Source: an uncultured Oscillibacter sp. (GTDB taxonomy: Bacteria > Bacillota_A > Clostridia > Oscillospirales > Oscillospiraceae). From it: a stretch of 33,097 nt of DNA. The notes under the pieces are model-generated. The model was not told where the DNA came from, did no database searches, and worked only from the letters and a program-made list of their open reading frames with translations. Position numbers and translations under genes: made by a program. Positions 22,084 through 29,372 of this stretch are shown piece after piece. Within the stretch, counting starts at the first letter, position 1. Every line of letters starts with the position of its first letter. Where the stretch lies: positions 1 through 33,097 of the forward strand of contig CATOKC010000019.1 of NCBI GenBank assembly GCA_951800675.1, in the 5' to 3' direction.

Positions 22084-22260
22084 TCATAAGCGTTTGAGTA
22101 GCGTGTGGAAGTGAGAAATTTTGACCATAGCCTCAGCGGAAGAGACGGAAATCTTATAATACTTCTTACATCCGCTTTTATCAGCCCATATACGATCTGT
22201 CCGAGGTATTTTGCCGCAAATATTTAAAGCGGAAAATGCGCTCCAAAGACGAACGCACTC
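22084..22260 (-). pseudogene. Possible transposase C-terminal remnant
   Basis: A minus-strand frame ends in KKYYKISVSSAEAMVKISHF followed by HTLLKRL and a stop. Its composition is lower in GC than its neighbours. The tail resembles the end of some transposases, but I cannot assign a family. There is no start codon or ribosome binding site, and the frame continues into the adjacent MITE, so it is a fragment at best. Confidence 0.3.
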
Positions 22261-22424
22261 TAGGGCTTGTGTGATAATTGGCGATATGCCCAACAGCGAG
22301 GAATTTTTTTGCCGGACAAGGCAAATTTTCGCGGGCGTCCTGACGGATGGCAAGAAAATTTAACGATATATGGCAGAAAAAGGCCCGTTGTTTGGGCGTG
22401 CTGACAATTTTCAAACAAGCCCTA
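22261..22424. mobile_element. 164-bp MITE with long terminal inverted repeats
   Basis: The ends TAGGGCTTGTGTGATAATTG (22261 onward) and, on the other strand from 22424, TAGGGCTTGTTTGAAAATTG are inverted copies. Similarity continues with gaps through GCCCAAC and a T-run for about 50 bp. There is no coding capacity. The outer TA could be a duplicated target dinucleotide. The end sequence matches the left end of the IS5-type fragment at 24386 in about 16 of 17 positions, so the element was probably moved by that transposase family. The rest of 22020-22480 holds no gene. Confidence 0.75.
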
Positions 22425-22484
22425 ATGGCATTTGTGGCAAAGAGACGTGTTCCCCGCTGTCCCGGGAACCGCTCTAAGGAAAAA

Positions 22485-22520
22485 GCAAAGGTCCGTTCTA
22501 AAAACAGAACGGACCTTTGC
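22485..22520 (-). terminator. Terminator of the DHH phosphoesterase gene
   Basis: GCAAAGGTCCGTTCT (22485-22499) pairs perfectly with 22506-22520 around AAAAAC. On the minus strand the 15-bp stem is followed by T5. It lies directly after the stop codon at 22528. Confidence 0.9.
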
Positions 22521-22527
22521 CGCCGAA

Positions 22528-24069
22528 TCATTCCACCCGCTCGTAGGACTGCTCAAAGGCCGACTTCGGGATGATGTACGCGTTCTGATGGTCATTCTCC
22601 TGGCAGACTAGCCAGTCCCCAATTTCGCCCAAACGCCAGTCTCCCCACACAAAGACCTCCAGCCGGCAGTTCAGCTGAGCGGCCCAGATTCGAGGGGTAT
22701 CCTTGGCGATGCACTTTTTGGCGCAGGGAGCCAGCAGAATCGCCTCTTTTTTGCCGGCGTGGTACGCCTTCGGCTGCCACAGCCACTCTCCGTCCATGGG
22801 AAATTCATCGTCCGTCAGCTCGTAATCTCTCCGCAGGTCCTCTTCCGTGATGTGAGAGACCTCGTGCTCCGCGTCGATCAGAATGTAGAGCTCGGGGGTG
22901 ACTTTCTTGATGATGTCTCCCTCCGGCGTGCGGAGAAGAATCTCCGTCCCTTCCGGGAACATGTCCATGGTCCGCACATAACCGGCAAGCGTCTTTTTCT
23001 TGTGGTAAAGCTCCGCCTTCTCTTTGCAGAACTCCTCCGCCCGCGCGGGCTCATACTTCTCCGCCCTGGGGGAAAGACGCCTGAGGGGAGTGCGGAAATA
23101 ATCGGTCAGCCGCTGGAAAATCAACTCCCCGGCGGTATAGAGCAGATTGCCGTCCGGGCAGTTCTTTTCCAGCAGCGCCAGCGGCAGCCGTCCCGCGGCC
23201 TTGGTCCGGTCGCCGCCGCCGTCGTCCCCCATGTCCCGGACAAGCCAGTGCACCAACTCATCCGCACGGTCTCTGCGTCTGCAGCAGCGCACGGAAACCT
23301 TGACGCACCGTTCTCTTTCCAGCAGGCAATAGGCGACGCACACGGAAAGCTCATGGACGTCCATCATCATATCGCTGACGATGCCCAGCATGTAGGGCTC
23401 GGAGGTATTTACCGGGGCCAGGGCGAAATGATAGTCCGGATGGTAGCGCAGATTCATAAAAGCGCTGCCCGCGGTTCGGAAATCATCCAGGGCCAAGTCC
23501 GCGCTCTGGAGCAGGAGAACGATATCCCAATCGAACCGCAGGGCGTCCAGCATTTCCCGGTCCAGCTTCTCGGTGCCCTTGAACTTCTGGGTATCCATGT
23601 ACAGGCCGTAATACAACGCGGTGGACAGCAGGCGGTCCTCAATGGGGAAGCCGGCCTTTTTCAGCATGATCCATATTACGGTGACGCAGGCGCTGCAGTC
23701 TGTCCGCACCTCCCGCAGTTCCGGCAGGACCTCTCCCATGTCAAGCTCGTGGTGGTCAATGACCGCGAGAGTTTGGTGAGGCAGTACGGAAACATTGCGC
23801 TGTCCGGCTCGGCAGTCCACCGTAATCAAAAGCTCCGCCTCATCGTCTGTCCTCCGCACATATTCCAGGGGGATACTCAGCTTCTCAATCATCAGCAGCA
23901 GATTGTTTTTCGTGACTTTCCGACCGCCACTGTATACCAGCCGGGGGGACTTCCCCTTGCTCTCCAGATATTTCAGCAACGCGTAGCCGCTGGCGATAGC
24001 GTCCGCGTCCGGGTCGTCATGGCATTGGATTACAATATCTTTATAGCGCAGTAAATCCTCTAATGTCAT
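22528..24069 (-). CDS. DHH-family phosphoesterase with extra C-terminal domain
   Basis: The 513-aa protein is a DHH/DHHA1 phosphoesterase of the kind that cleaves nanoRNA, pAp or cyclic dinucleotides. Motif I is HDDPDADA at residues 17-24, motif III is AVIDHHELD near residue 107, and the DHHA1 motif GGGDRTKAAG lies near residue 290. There Asp stands where GGHxxAAG usually has His, so substrate handling may differ. The core ends near residue 330. About 180 further residues follow, ending in GDWLVCQENDHQNAYIIPK, a domain I do not recognise with confidence. The ATG at 24069 has AGGAGG upstream; a longer frame lacks one. Confidence 0.8.
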   Translation of the reverse strand: MTLEDLLRYKDIVIQCHDDPDADAIASGYALLKYLESKGKSPRLVYSGGRKVTKNNLLLMIEKLSIPLEYVRRTDDEAELLITVDCRAGQRNVSVLPHQTLAVIDHHELDMGEVLPELREVRTDCSACVTVIWIMLKKAGFPIEDRLLSTALYYGLYMDTQKFKGTEKLDREMLDALRFDWDIVLLLQSADLALDDFRTAGSAFMNLRYHPDYHFALAPVNTSEPYMLGIVSDMMMDVHELSVCVAYCLLERERCVKVSVRCCRRRDRADELVHWLVRDMGDDGGGDRTKAAGRLPLALLEKNCPDGNLLYTAGELIFQRLTDYFRTPLRRLSPRAEKYEPARAEEFCKEKAELYHKKKTLAGYVRTMDMFPEGTEILLRTPEGDIIKKVTPELYILIDAEHEVSHITEEDLRRDYELTDDEFPMDGEWLWQPKAYHAGKKEAILLAPCAKKCIAKDTPRIWAAQLNCRLEVFVWGDWRLGEIGDWLVCQENDHQNAYIIPKSAFEQSYERVE

Positions 24070-24124
24070 CAAACCGTACCTCCTCGTCAACTTTTGGCGC
24101 CGTCTCAAACAACGCCGTGTCTCT

Positions 24125-24386
24125 TTATTTATAGCTGCGAAAGGGCTCTCCCTCTATACTATAGCGGCTGACCCTTCCCATTATATCCGCTGGTTTCTCT
24201 TTTTTCAATACACACTTTTCAAGTTTGAAAAATCCGTTTTCGCAAAACACACATTCCTTCGAAGGATGCCCTTTGCGGTACTCCTTCCACCACTTTATTC
24301 GGCATGCTCCGCAATGGAATTCGCACTGGCTCCCCGGTCCTCATTCCGGCTGGAACTTCTTCCCACAGTTCAAACATATTTGTTCT
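24125..24386 (-). pseudogene. Interrupted small zinc-ribbon reading frame
   Basis: One minus-strand frame reads CLNCGKKFQPE, then a TGA, then CEFHCGACRIKWWKEYRKG and CVFCENGFF, ending at a TAA at 24125. Three CxxC pairs spaced this way suggest a small zinc-binding protein. The frame is broken by the in-frame TGA and lacks a start; its 5' side runs into the end of an IS fragment at 24386. The nature of the intact parent is unknown. Confidence 0.4.
24180..24208 (-). promoter_or_regulatory. Promoter of the DHH phosphoesterase gene
   Basis: On the minus strand TTGAAA (24208-24203), a 17-nt spacer and TATAAT (24185-24180) form a good sigma-A promoter. The untranslated leader would be about 105 nt. 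The promoter lies within the decayed zinc-ribbon frame, so it may have been acquired from that sequence. Confidence 0.75.
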
Positions 24387-24697
24387 AGGCCTTGTTTGAA
24401 AAATAAATATCGCGCAAAAAGCAGGAAAGTACGAAAATAGAGATATGAAACGATATGAAATGACAAAAGGACAAAGGGAACGGGTGAAGGCAGCGCCTCC
24501 GCCGGAAAAGGCGGGGAAGCGGGATCGTCCCCCGGAAAGATGACCGAAAGACGCTCGACGGGATGCTCTGGATTGCGCGCGGCGGGGCGCGGTGGCGGGA
24601 ATTGTCGGAGGCGTATGGCCCCTGGCAGTCTGTGTATGCCCGATTTGCCAAATGGCGGGATGACGGCACAATGGAAGCCATATTCCACGCACGCCCC
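24386..24697 (+). mobile_element. Left end of an IS5-type insertion sequence, truncated
   Basis: The element begins with TAGGCCTTGTTTGAAAAAT (24386 onward), followed by a short leader and a transposase frame. It stops abruptly near 24697, where helicase-like sequence begins. No right end is present. It either inserted near the helicase and then lost its 3' part, or was joined to it by deletion. Confidence 0.7.
24445..24697 (+). pseudogene. IS5-family transposase N-terminus, frameshifted
   Basis: The frame starts MKRYEMTKGQRERVKAA and stops at a TGA at 24541. One extra base in CCCCCGGAAAGATGACC shifts the frame; the neighbouring frame then reads DDRKTLDGMLWIARGGARW and GPWQSVYARFAKWRDDGTME. 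Those blocks are the typical N-terminal DUF4096 region of IS5-family transposases. The DDE catalytic part is missing, so the gene is inactive. Confidence 0.75.
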
Positions 24698-25462
24698 GGC
24701 GGACTATATCCAGGACCGGGGCAGCTATCTGCAACAGCGGTTCCGTCTGGGCGTGGAGATCAAAAACCGGGAAGAAAAGCTCCTCCCCCGCTTCCGGGAA
24801 TACCAATCCATCGTAAACACCGCCATGGTCCGGCCCCCGCGGGAGCGGCAGATGTGAAACTCCTTTTTCCTTTGCGCCATGAAACGCGCCGCCAAGTTCT
24901 CCGTCCCTGGCTCCGGTAAGACCGCCTCCGTGCTGGGGGTCTACGCCTGCCTGAAAAGCCGGGAGCTCATCAGGCGGCTGGTGGTGGTCTGCCCCAAGAA
25001 CGCCTTCGGCTCCTGGATGGAGGAGTTTGTCCAGCGCTTCGCCGGACGGGAAGAGCCGCGGGTCCTAAACCTCCACGGCCCCGGCGGAGGTGGAGACGGT
25101 CAACAACCGGCTCCAGCCCTTCTTCTGCCGGACCACCAAAGAGCAGCTGGAGGTCCGTGTCCCTGCGCGGCGTCTGTCACGACGCCGTCTATTTTGAGTA
25201 CAGCTACAATCTGGTCCATCTGCTCCAGTCCAAGGACCGCATTCACCGTCTGGGGCTGTCCAAGGAGCAGTATACCCAGTGTGTTTTCCTCCGGACGGAA
25301 TACCTGACGGAGACCGGCCCCTGGTCCATGGAAGGCGTTGTCTACCAGCGGCTCCGTTAAAAGGAGCAGACCACGCTGGAGGCCATCGGGCGGCGGACGC
25401 TGGAGGTGCTGCCTACCAGTGAGGAGGACCTGGAGATAATTTTCAAGCCGTTGTTTCAATGA
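24690..25462 (+). pseudogene. Decayed SNF2/DEAD-type helicase gene
   Basis: Pieces of a SNF2-like helicase lie in order in three frames. PADYIQDRGSYLQQRFRLG comes first, then RPPRERQM and a TGA where a Trp is expected (24856-24858). In the same frame follow KRAAKFSVPGSGKTASVL (Walker A) and VVVCPKNAFGSWMEEF. After a frameshift near 25080 comes TVNNRLQPFFCRTTKEQLEV. Another frame carries DAVYFEYSYNLVHLLQSKD and RIHRLGLSKEQYTQ (motif VI), an in-frame TAA at 25358, and the tail LEVLPTSEEDLEIIFKPLFQ. Large central parts (motifs Ia to V) are deleted. Such helicases occur in restriction or phage-related islands. It cannot be functional. Confidence 0.85.
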
Positions 25463-25560
25463 ATGAATCGCTTTTCAAACTTTTTTAAGAGGAAATACAC
25501 AACGCGGAGGGCTGGAGAGAAGAGAGCCAAGAGAACGGAAGAACATTTCAACATTATGAA

Positions 25561-25860
25561 TCACCTAAAATCGACTTGATTCACTGTCTGACCTTGCGTT
25601 TTGATTCCAGGCAAGTCAATTGTGGAACCGCCGCCGGTTCCGCCGGAAATAACAGTGCCCTCACCCAGCATATAGCCGGGGGCCAGAATGGGGGTCAGTG
25701 GGTTGCCGGTGTTCAGAGTGTAGGCGGTGGGGCTTCCAAACATGGGCGAGATCAGGGCCGCGTTCTTGCCCACGTCCACGTTAGGCATTTCGCTCCGGCC
25801 GTGACAACCGGCTCGATGGAGGTAGATTTGCCGTTCCGGGTCGCCGGGGCCGTCTGTAGT
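25561..25860 (-). pseudogene. Unrecognised coding remnant
   Basis: A minus-strand frame of 75 codons from an ATG at 25788 (MPNVDVGKNAALISPMFGSP onward) has coding-like codon usage, with mostly G or C in third positions, but no ribosome binding site. The frame stays open upstream through HRAGCHGRSE to about 25860 without a start. It ends in a TGA at 25561. I do not recognise the family. The most likely reading is a remnant in a decayed region. The rest of 25463-26050 holds one hairpin and nothing else. Confidence 0.3.
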
Positions 25861-25925
25861 CCTGGGCGCTGGCGTGAACGGCTAGGGCCAGAGGAAAATT
25901 GAATTTGTTTGATAGTCTGTAAAGA

Positions 25926-25955
25926 AGAACAGGGGACCAGATGGTCCCCTGTTCT
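25926..25955. terminator. Perfect 14-bp hairpin in the decayed region
   Basis: AGAACAGGGGACCA (25926-25939) pairs exactly with 25942-25955, leaving a 2-nt gap (effectively a 4-nt loop). ATTTGG follows on the plus strand, and AAAG precedes it. It resembles a terminator left from a lost gene; it lies about 100 bp from the end of the ferritin gene and may stop that transcript. Confidence 0.5.
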
Positions 25956-26052
25956 ATTTGGTGATAGGATCCGATTGTCGTTGTCAGGTCCACGCTCTTA
26001 CCGACTCCCAGCTAATTCCTCCGGGCCCCGTTGCTTTTGTTTTAACCAGGGC

Positions 26053-26565
26053 TTACAGAACCAGGGACGGCGCGCTGTAGGCGCGGCCAGCCAGCTCGCT
26101 GTTAAGCATGTACAGGCTCTTGGGATCGGAGCCGAAGAGCTCCATTTTGGAGATCAGGTCGTTCGCGTTGTCCTCTTCCTCGCCCTGCTCCTTGACAAAC
26201 CAGTCCAAAAACTGCATGGTGCGGAAATCCTTCTCCTCGTAGGCGGCGGCGTAGATCGTGTTGATGAGGCCGGTGACATAGAGCTCGTGCTCCAGCCCCG
26301 CCTTCAACACGGTCATATCGCTGTCCAGCACCTTGTCCGGCTGGGCAATGGCCCCCAGGGTAACTTTGGCGTTGTTGTTGTGAAGGTACTGGTAGAACAG
26401 CATGGCGTGGTCCCGCTCCTCCTGGGCCTGGATTTTATACCAGTTGGCGAAACCGTCCAATCCCCGGGACTCGAAGTAGTTGGAGAAGTCCAGGTACAGA
26501 TAGGCGGAGTAGAACTCCTTGTTGACCTGCTCGTTCAGCAGGGCGGCGACTTTTTCACTCAGCAT
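26053..26565 (-). CDS. ftnA: Ferritin (FtnA type)
   Basis: The 170-aa protein is a bacterial non-haem ferritin that oxidises Fe(II) and stores it in a 24-subunit shell. Ferroxidase residues are visible as Glu17 (NKEFYSAYLYLDF), the pair in QAQEERDHAMLF (near residues 49-54), Glu94 in EHELYVTGLINTIY, and the WFVKEQGEEE segment near residue 125. The length is standard. GGGAGC lies upstream of the ATG at 26565, and a good promoter precedes it. It stands alone. In an anaerobe it would provide iron storage and oxygen or peroxide tolerance. No Fur or PerR box was recognised with confidence. Confidence 0.95.
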   Translation of the reverse strand: MLSEKVAALLNEQVNKEFYSAYLYLDFSNYFESRGLDGFANWYKIQAQEERDHAMLFYQYLHNNNAKVTLGAIAQPDKVLDSDMTVLKAGLEHELYVTGLINTIYAAAYEEKDFRTMQFLDWFVKEQGEEEDNANDLISKMELFGSDPKSLYMLNSELAGRAYSAPSLVL

Positions 26566-26602
26566 AGTGGTTGCTCCCTTCGTTCAAGTTTCAAACAAGC
26601 TG

Positions 26603-26631
26603 ATTGTACACCCATCCCGGCAAAAAGTCCA
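26603..26631 (-). promoter_or_regulatory. Promoter of the ferritin gene
   Basis: On the minus strand TGGACT (26631-26626), a 17-nt spacer and TACAAT (26608-26603) with an extended TG motif lie about 40 nt before the start codon. Confidence 0.65.
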
Positions 26632-26673
26632 TTGCAAAAGCACCAAAAAAAACCGGGAATTTTAGTCAAACCG

Positions 26674-28146
26674 TCAGTTAGCTCCCAGGACCAGCGCCCC
26701 GAGCATCGCGGCATAGGTCCGCCAGTCCAGGGCCAGAAACAGTCCGCCCACCAGCGGAAGCTCCTCCAATGTGTCCGCCAATGCCGGAAGGACGTTCATC
26801 ACAAGCAGGAACGCCAGCGCGGCCAAAACCACCAAAGCCGCCCACCTTGGGCCACGGGTTTCCTTGGGCTCCGCCGGTCCGGCGGGCGGCATCAGCACCG
26901 TCCGGAACAAAAAGCGCCCTTCCTCCCACTGACACCGGAAAAGGCCGCCGTACTTCTCCGTCACCCGCTTCACGCTTTGGAGGCCAAGGCCATGGCCCTC
27001 CCGGTGGGGCACGTCCGGCAGGCCCTCCGGCCCGAAGGGCACCGGCTGGAGGCAGGGATTCTCCACCAAAATCAACAGCCTCCGGTTCTCCGTCAGCTCC
27101 ACGGACAGGTAAATCCGCCGCCGGTCCTCCGGCAGCTCTTGACAAGCGTGGATGGCGTTTTCCAGGGCATTGGCCAGGATGACGCAGAGATCGGTCTCCT
27201 CGAAGGGCAGCTGCTCCGGCACCCGGAGCCTTGTCTCCACAGTACAGCCCACGTTGGCGGCCTGGACGATGCAGGCCGTCAGCACCGCGTTGACGGCGGG
27301 GTTGGCGCAGCGGACGGGTTCGGCCAGCTCCTCCAGCCCGCCGCTGAGCGCACGGATGTATTGCAGGGCCCCTCCGCTGTCCTCCTGCTGGAGCATGCTC
27401 TCCACGGCGGCCAGGTGATGCCGCATGTCGTGACGGTAGATGCGCCCCACCTCGATCTTCTGGCACAGGGCGTCGTAATCCTGCCGCTGGATCTCCATCA
27501 GCCGGACGTTCTCATACATCCGCATCTGCCGCCAGAGGGAGTGGAGAATGGAAATGTAGGTCAGGGGCATCAGCGCCAGCACCAGCAGCAAAAGCAGAAT
27601 GCCCCTCCAGCCGGGCATCGGATCATCCACGGGAATGGACACCATGACGAGCATCAGATAGTAAAGCAGTCCAATGAGGGAAAACAGCCACCAGCCCCGT
27701 TCCAGCTTCCGCTGAAGTTCCTGATAGGGGCGGCGCAGCTGTTTCCAGATAAACCACTCCGCCAGGGGGAAGAGGATCAGGCGGCCCAAAAACATCACCG
27801 CATACTCGCCTCCCACCAGCCGGTCCAGCAAGCTCGTCACCTGGATCAGCCAAATGCACATGGTATCCGACAGGCAAAAGAGGAAGAAGAACCTCCCATT
27901 CCGGTACTTGGAAATCCAGAAAAACAGGGCCATGCTGGGCAGTGAACAGGTGAAAAAGATGAGCGCAAAGGGAGACAGCCCCAGGACAGCCGCCGCCACA
28001 AGCGTCACCACGCTCATCACGACCGCGCCGGACACGCAGATCGCAACCGTGGCCCGCCAAGGGCGGCGCGACTCAAACAGCAAAAGGAACACAACCAGGA
28101 CATGCGCCATCGACCAGATCTGGGAAATATCCCGCAAAGCCGTCAC
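26674..28146 (-). CDS. AgrC-like GHKL sensor histidine kinase with C-terminal membrane tail
   Basis: The 490-aa protein has about six hydrophobic segments in residues 10-205 and the phospho-acceptor block YRHDMRHHLAAVESM (His239). A GHKL ATPase domain follows (N box NALENAIHACQ near residue 330, G box GHGLGLQSVKRVTEKYGG near 385). This is the quorum-sensing or peptide-sensing HPK10 type. Unusually, residues from about 430 add a further membrane segment (ALVVLAALAFLLVMNVLPAL), then LPLVGG and a second short hydrophobic stretch. The start is a GTG at 28146 that overlaps the response regulator stop by 4 bp and has GGGAGGTGAGG upstream. No agrB or agrD gene is adjacent. Confidence 0.87.
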   Translation of the reverse strand: MTALRDISQIWSMAHVLVVFLLLFESRRPWRATVAICVSGAVVMSVVTLVAAAVLGLSPFALIFFTCSLPSMALFFWISKYRNGRFFFLFCLSDTMCIWLIQVTSLLDRLVGGEYAVMFLGRLILFPLAEWFIWKQLRRPYQELQRKLERGWWLFSLIGLLYYLMLVMVSIPVDDPMPGWRGILLLLLVLALMPLTYISILHSLWRQMRMYENVRLMEIQRQDYDALCQKIEVGRIYRHDMRHHLAAVESMLQQEDSGGALQYIRALSGGLEELAEPVRCANPAVNAVLTACIVQAANVGCTVETRLRVPEQLPFEETDLCVILANALENAIHACQELPEDRRRIYLSVELTENRRLLILVENPCLQPVPFGPEGLPDVPHREGHGLGLQSVKRVTEKYGGLFRCQWEEGRFLFRTVLMPPAGPAEPKETRGPRWAALVVLAALAFLLVMNVLPALADTLEELPLVGGLFLALDWRTYAAMLGALVLGAN

Positions 28147-28892
28147 AGCCCCTCACCTCCCGAGGCGTTGAGCCAGAAATCGCTCCAACGCCGCTTGGCT
28201 CGGGCGGCCAGCCCCCGGGCCAAAGGGACCCGGGCTCCGCCGTCCATACGGAGAAAACCCTTCTCCACGGCGGTGACGTAAAACAGGTTCACCGCAAAGC
28301 TGGCCCCGCAGAGGAAAAATCTCGGGTCTGCCAGGAGGGCCGACGTCTCCTCCTGAAAGGGACTGCGCACCGTCACGCTGTCCAGGCTGGTTCCGTTTAC
28401 CAGGTGGTAACGCACCGCCCGGCCCACCAGCTCGGCATAAATAATCTCGTCCAGGCGCAGCCGCTCCAGCCCACCCCTTGTCCGGACGGCGACGCAGGCG
28501 GCCCGCCGCTTCTCCAGGTCCGACGCAGCCTGATCCAGCACTTGGAAGAGCTTGTCCGGCTCCGGCGGCTTCATGAGATAATAAAAGGCCCGGGCCGCGT
28601 AGGAATCCACAGCGTACTCCGGAGAGATGGTCAGGTAGATGATGGCCCCGTCGCTGTACAGCTCCCGCAGCCGCACGCCCAAATCGATGCCGCTGAGCCC
28701 CGGCATCACAATATCCAGCACATAGAGATCAAAGCCGCCGCACTCCTCCGCCGCATCCAGCAGGTCCTGACCGGATGAAAAAACGGACAGCTTCACCGCC
28801 AGCGCCGACCGGTTCGCCACATATTCCCGCAGCAAGCCGCCAATGGCCGTCCTCTGCTCCGCCTCATCGTCACAAAGCGCCAGTCTGATCAT
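28143..28892 (-). CDS. LytTR-type response regulator
   Basis: The 249-aa protein has a receiver domain at residues 1-120: acidic pair Asp8/Asp9, phosphorylation site Asp60 in YVLDIVMPG, Thr88, and Lys108 in YLMKPPEPD. It is followed by a LytTR DNA-binding domain of about 100 residues (RLRLDEIIYAELVGRAVRYH and FFLCGASFAVNL). It is the partner of the kinase encoded by the overlapping downstream gene (GTGA overlap), as in agrA/agrC operons. GAGGG lies upstream of the ATG at 28892. The upstream region contains repeated CGCAAA units and a palindrome that could be its own binding sites. Confidence 0.9.
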   Translation of the reverse strand: MIRLALCDDEAEQRTAIGGLLREYVANRSALAVKLSVFSSGQDLLDAAEECGGFDLYVLDIVMPGLSGIDLGVRLRELYSDGAIIYLTISPEYAVDSYAARAFYYLMKPPEPDKLFQVLDQAASDLEKRRAACVAVRTRGGLERLRLDEIIYAELVGRAVRYHLVNGTSLDSVTVRSPFQEETSALLADPRFFLCGASFAVNLFYVTAVEKGFLRMDGGARVPLARGLAARAKRRWSDFWLNASGGEGL

Positions 28893-28910
28893 AAAAGTAC
28901 CCTCTTCTCC

Positions 28911-28970
28911 CCGCGCAAATTCCGCGCAAAATCAAACAAAATTTACGCAAAGTAGCAAACGCGCGCGTTT
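28911..28970. promoter_or_regulatory. CGCAAA repeats and palindrome upstream of the response regulator
   Basis: CCGCGCAAA occurs at 28911-28919 and 28922-28930, with a third related TACGCAAA at 28944-28951; the spacings of 11 and 21 bp place all on one DNA face. The perfect 14-bp palindrome AAACGCGCGCGTTT follows at 28957-28970. A plus-strand TATACT at 28977-28982 may be the -10 of the divergent small ORF, although its -35 is poor. LytTR regulators bind direct repeats, so autoregulation is plausible. Confidence 0.5.
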
Positions 28971-29131
28971 TCTTGCTATACTGACCATAACATGCCCTCT
29001 CCAAATTTGTCAAGCCGAATCAGGGGCAAAACCCAAAATGAGGAACCGCGCGCAGCTTTTTTCAGGGCAGTCCTTTCCATAATCCGAAGCTTCTGCCGCA
29101 TCCTTTATGACCGAAGAAAGGCAGACCACAA

Positions 29132-29371
29132 ATGAAAATAAGGTCTCACGCCCAACGCCTGGGAGAGGCGGCAAAGGGCCGAACCCTCCGCAAGCCCATG
29201 ACTGGCTATAACGTCTGGCCGGCCCAGCGCTGCCCCGCCTTCACGGTGCGGACGGTGGGCCTCGCCTGCGGCAGCGGCTGCTGGTTCTGCCGGTACGCCA
29301 ACTTCCACCTCCGGGAACACATCTCTTTGGACGTGGGGGTTTGCTGCTGGCCGGAGCACCAGTCCGACTAG
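29132..29371 (+). CDS. Small cysteine-rich protein of unknown function
   Basis: The 79-aa product contains six cysteines: Cys34, Cys46, Cys50, Cys53 (CGSGCWFC), Cys71 and Cys72. It also has several His and Trp residues but no signal peptide or membrane segment. The spacing suggests a metal-binding fold. I do not recognise a family. The ribosome binding site is weak (GAAAGG about 14 nt upstream), so the start is uncertain. It is divergent from the response regulator and ends one base before the convergent XRE gene. It may be a real small protein, but I cannot exclude a chance ORF. Confidence 0.5.
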   Translation: MKIRSHAQRLGEAAKGRTLRKPMTGYNVWPAQRCPAFTVRTVGLACGSGCWFCRYANFHLREHISLDVGVCCWPEHQSD

Positions 29372-29372
29372 C

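Noticed and set aside
22494..22511. GTTC ... GAAC near the DHH gene end as a LexA box
   Set aside because: The half-sites are in the wrong order and spacing and are simply the top of a 15-bp terminator stem.
24339..24376. Short plus- and minus-strand frames around the zinc-ribbon remnant as intact genes
   Set aside because: The only frame with plausible metal-binding cysteines is broken by a TGA and lacks a start; the alternatives have no family features.
26583..26600. CAAGTTTCAAACAAGC upstream of ferritin as another MITE end
   Set aside because: Only a short part resembles the MITE end and there is no partner repeat nearby.
25909..27945. 678-codon plus-strand open frame
   Set aside because: It runs antisense across the ferritin gene and most of the histidine kinase, both clearly recognised; it has no recognisable domains and no ribosome binding site.
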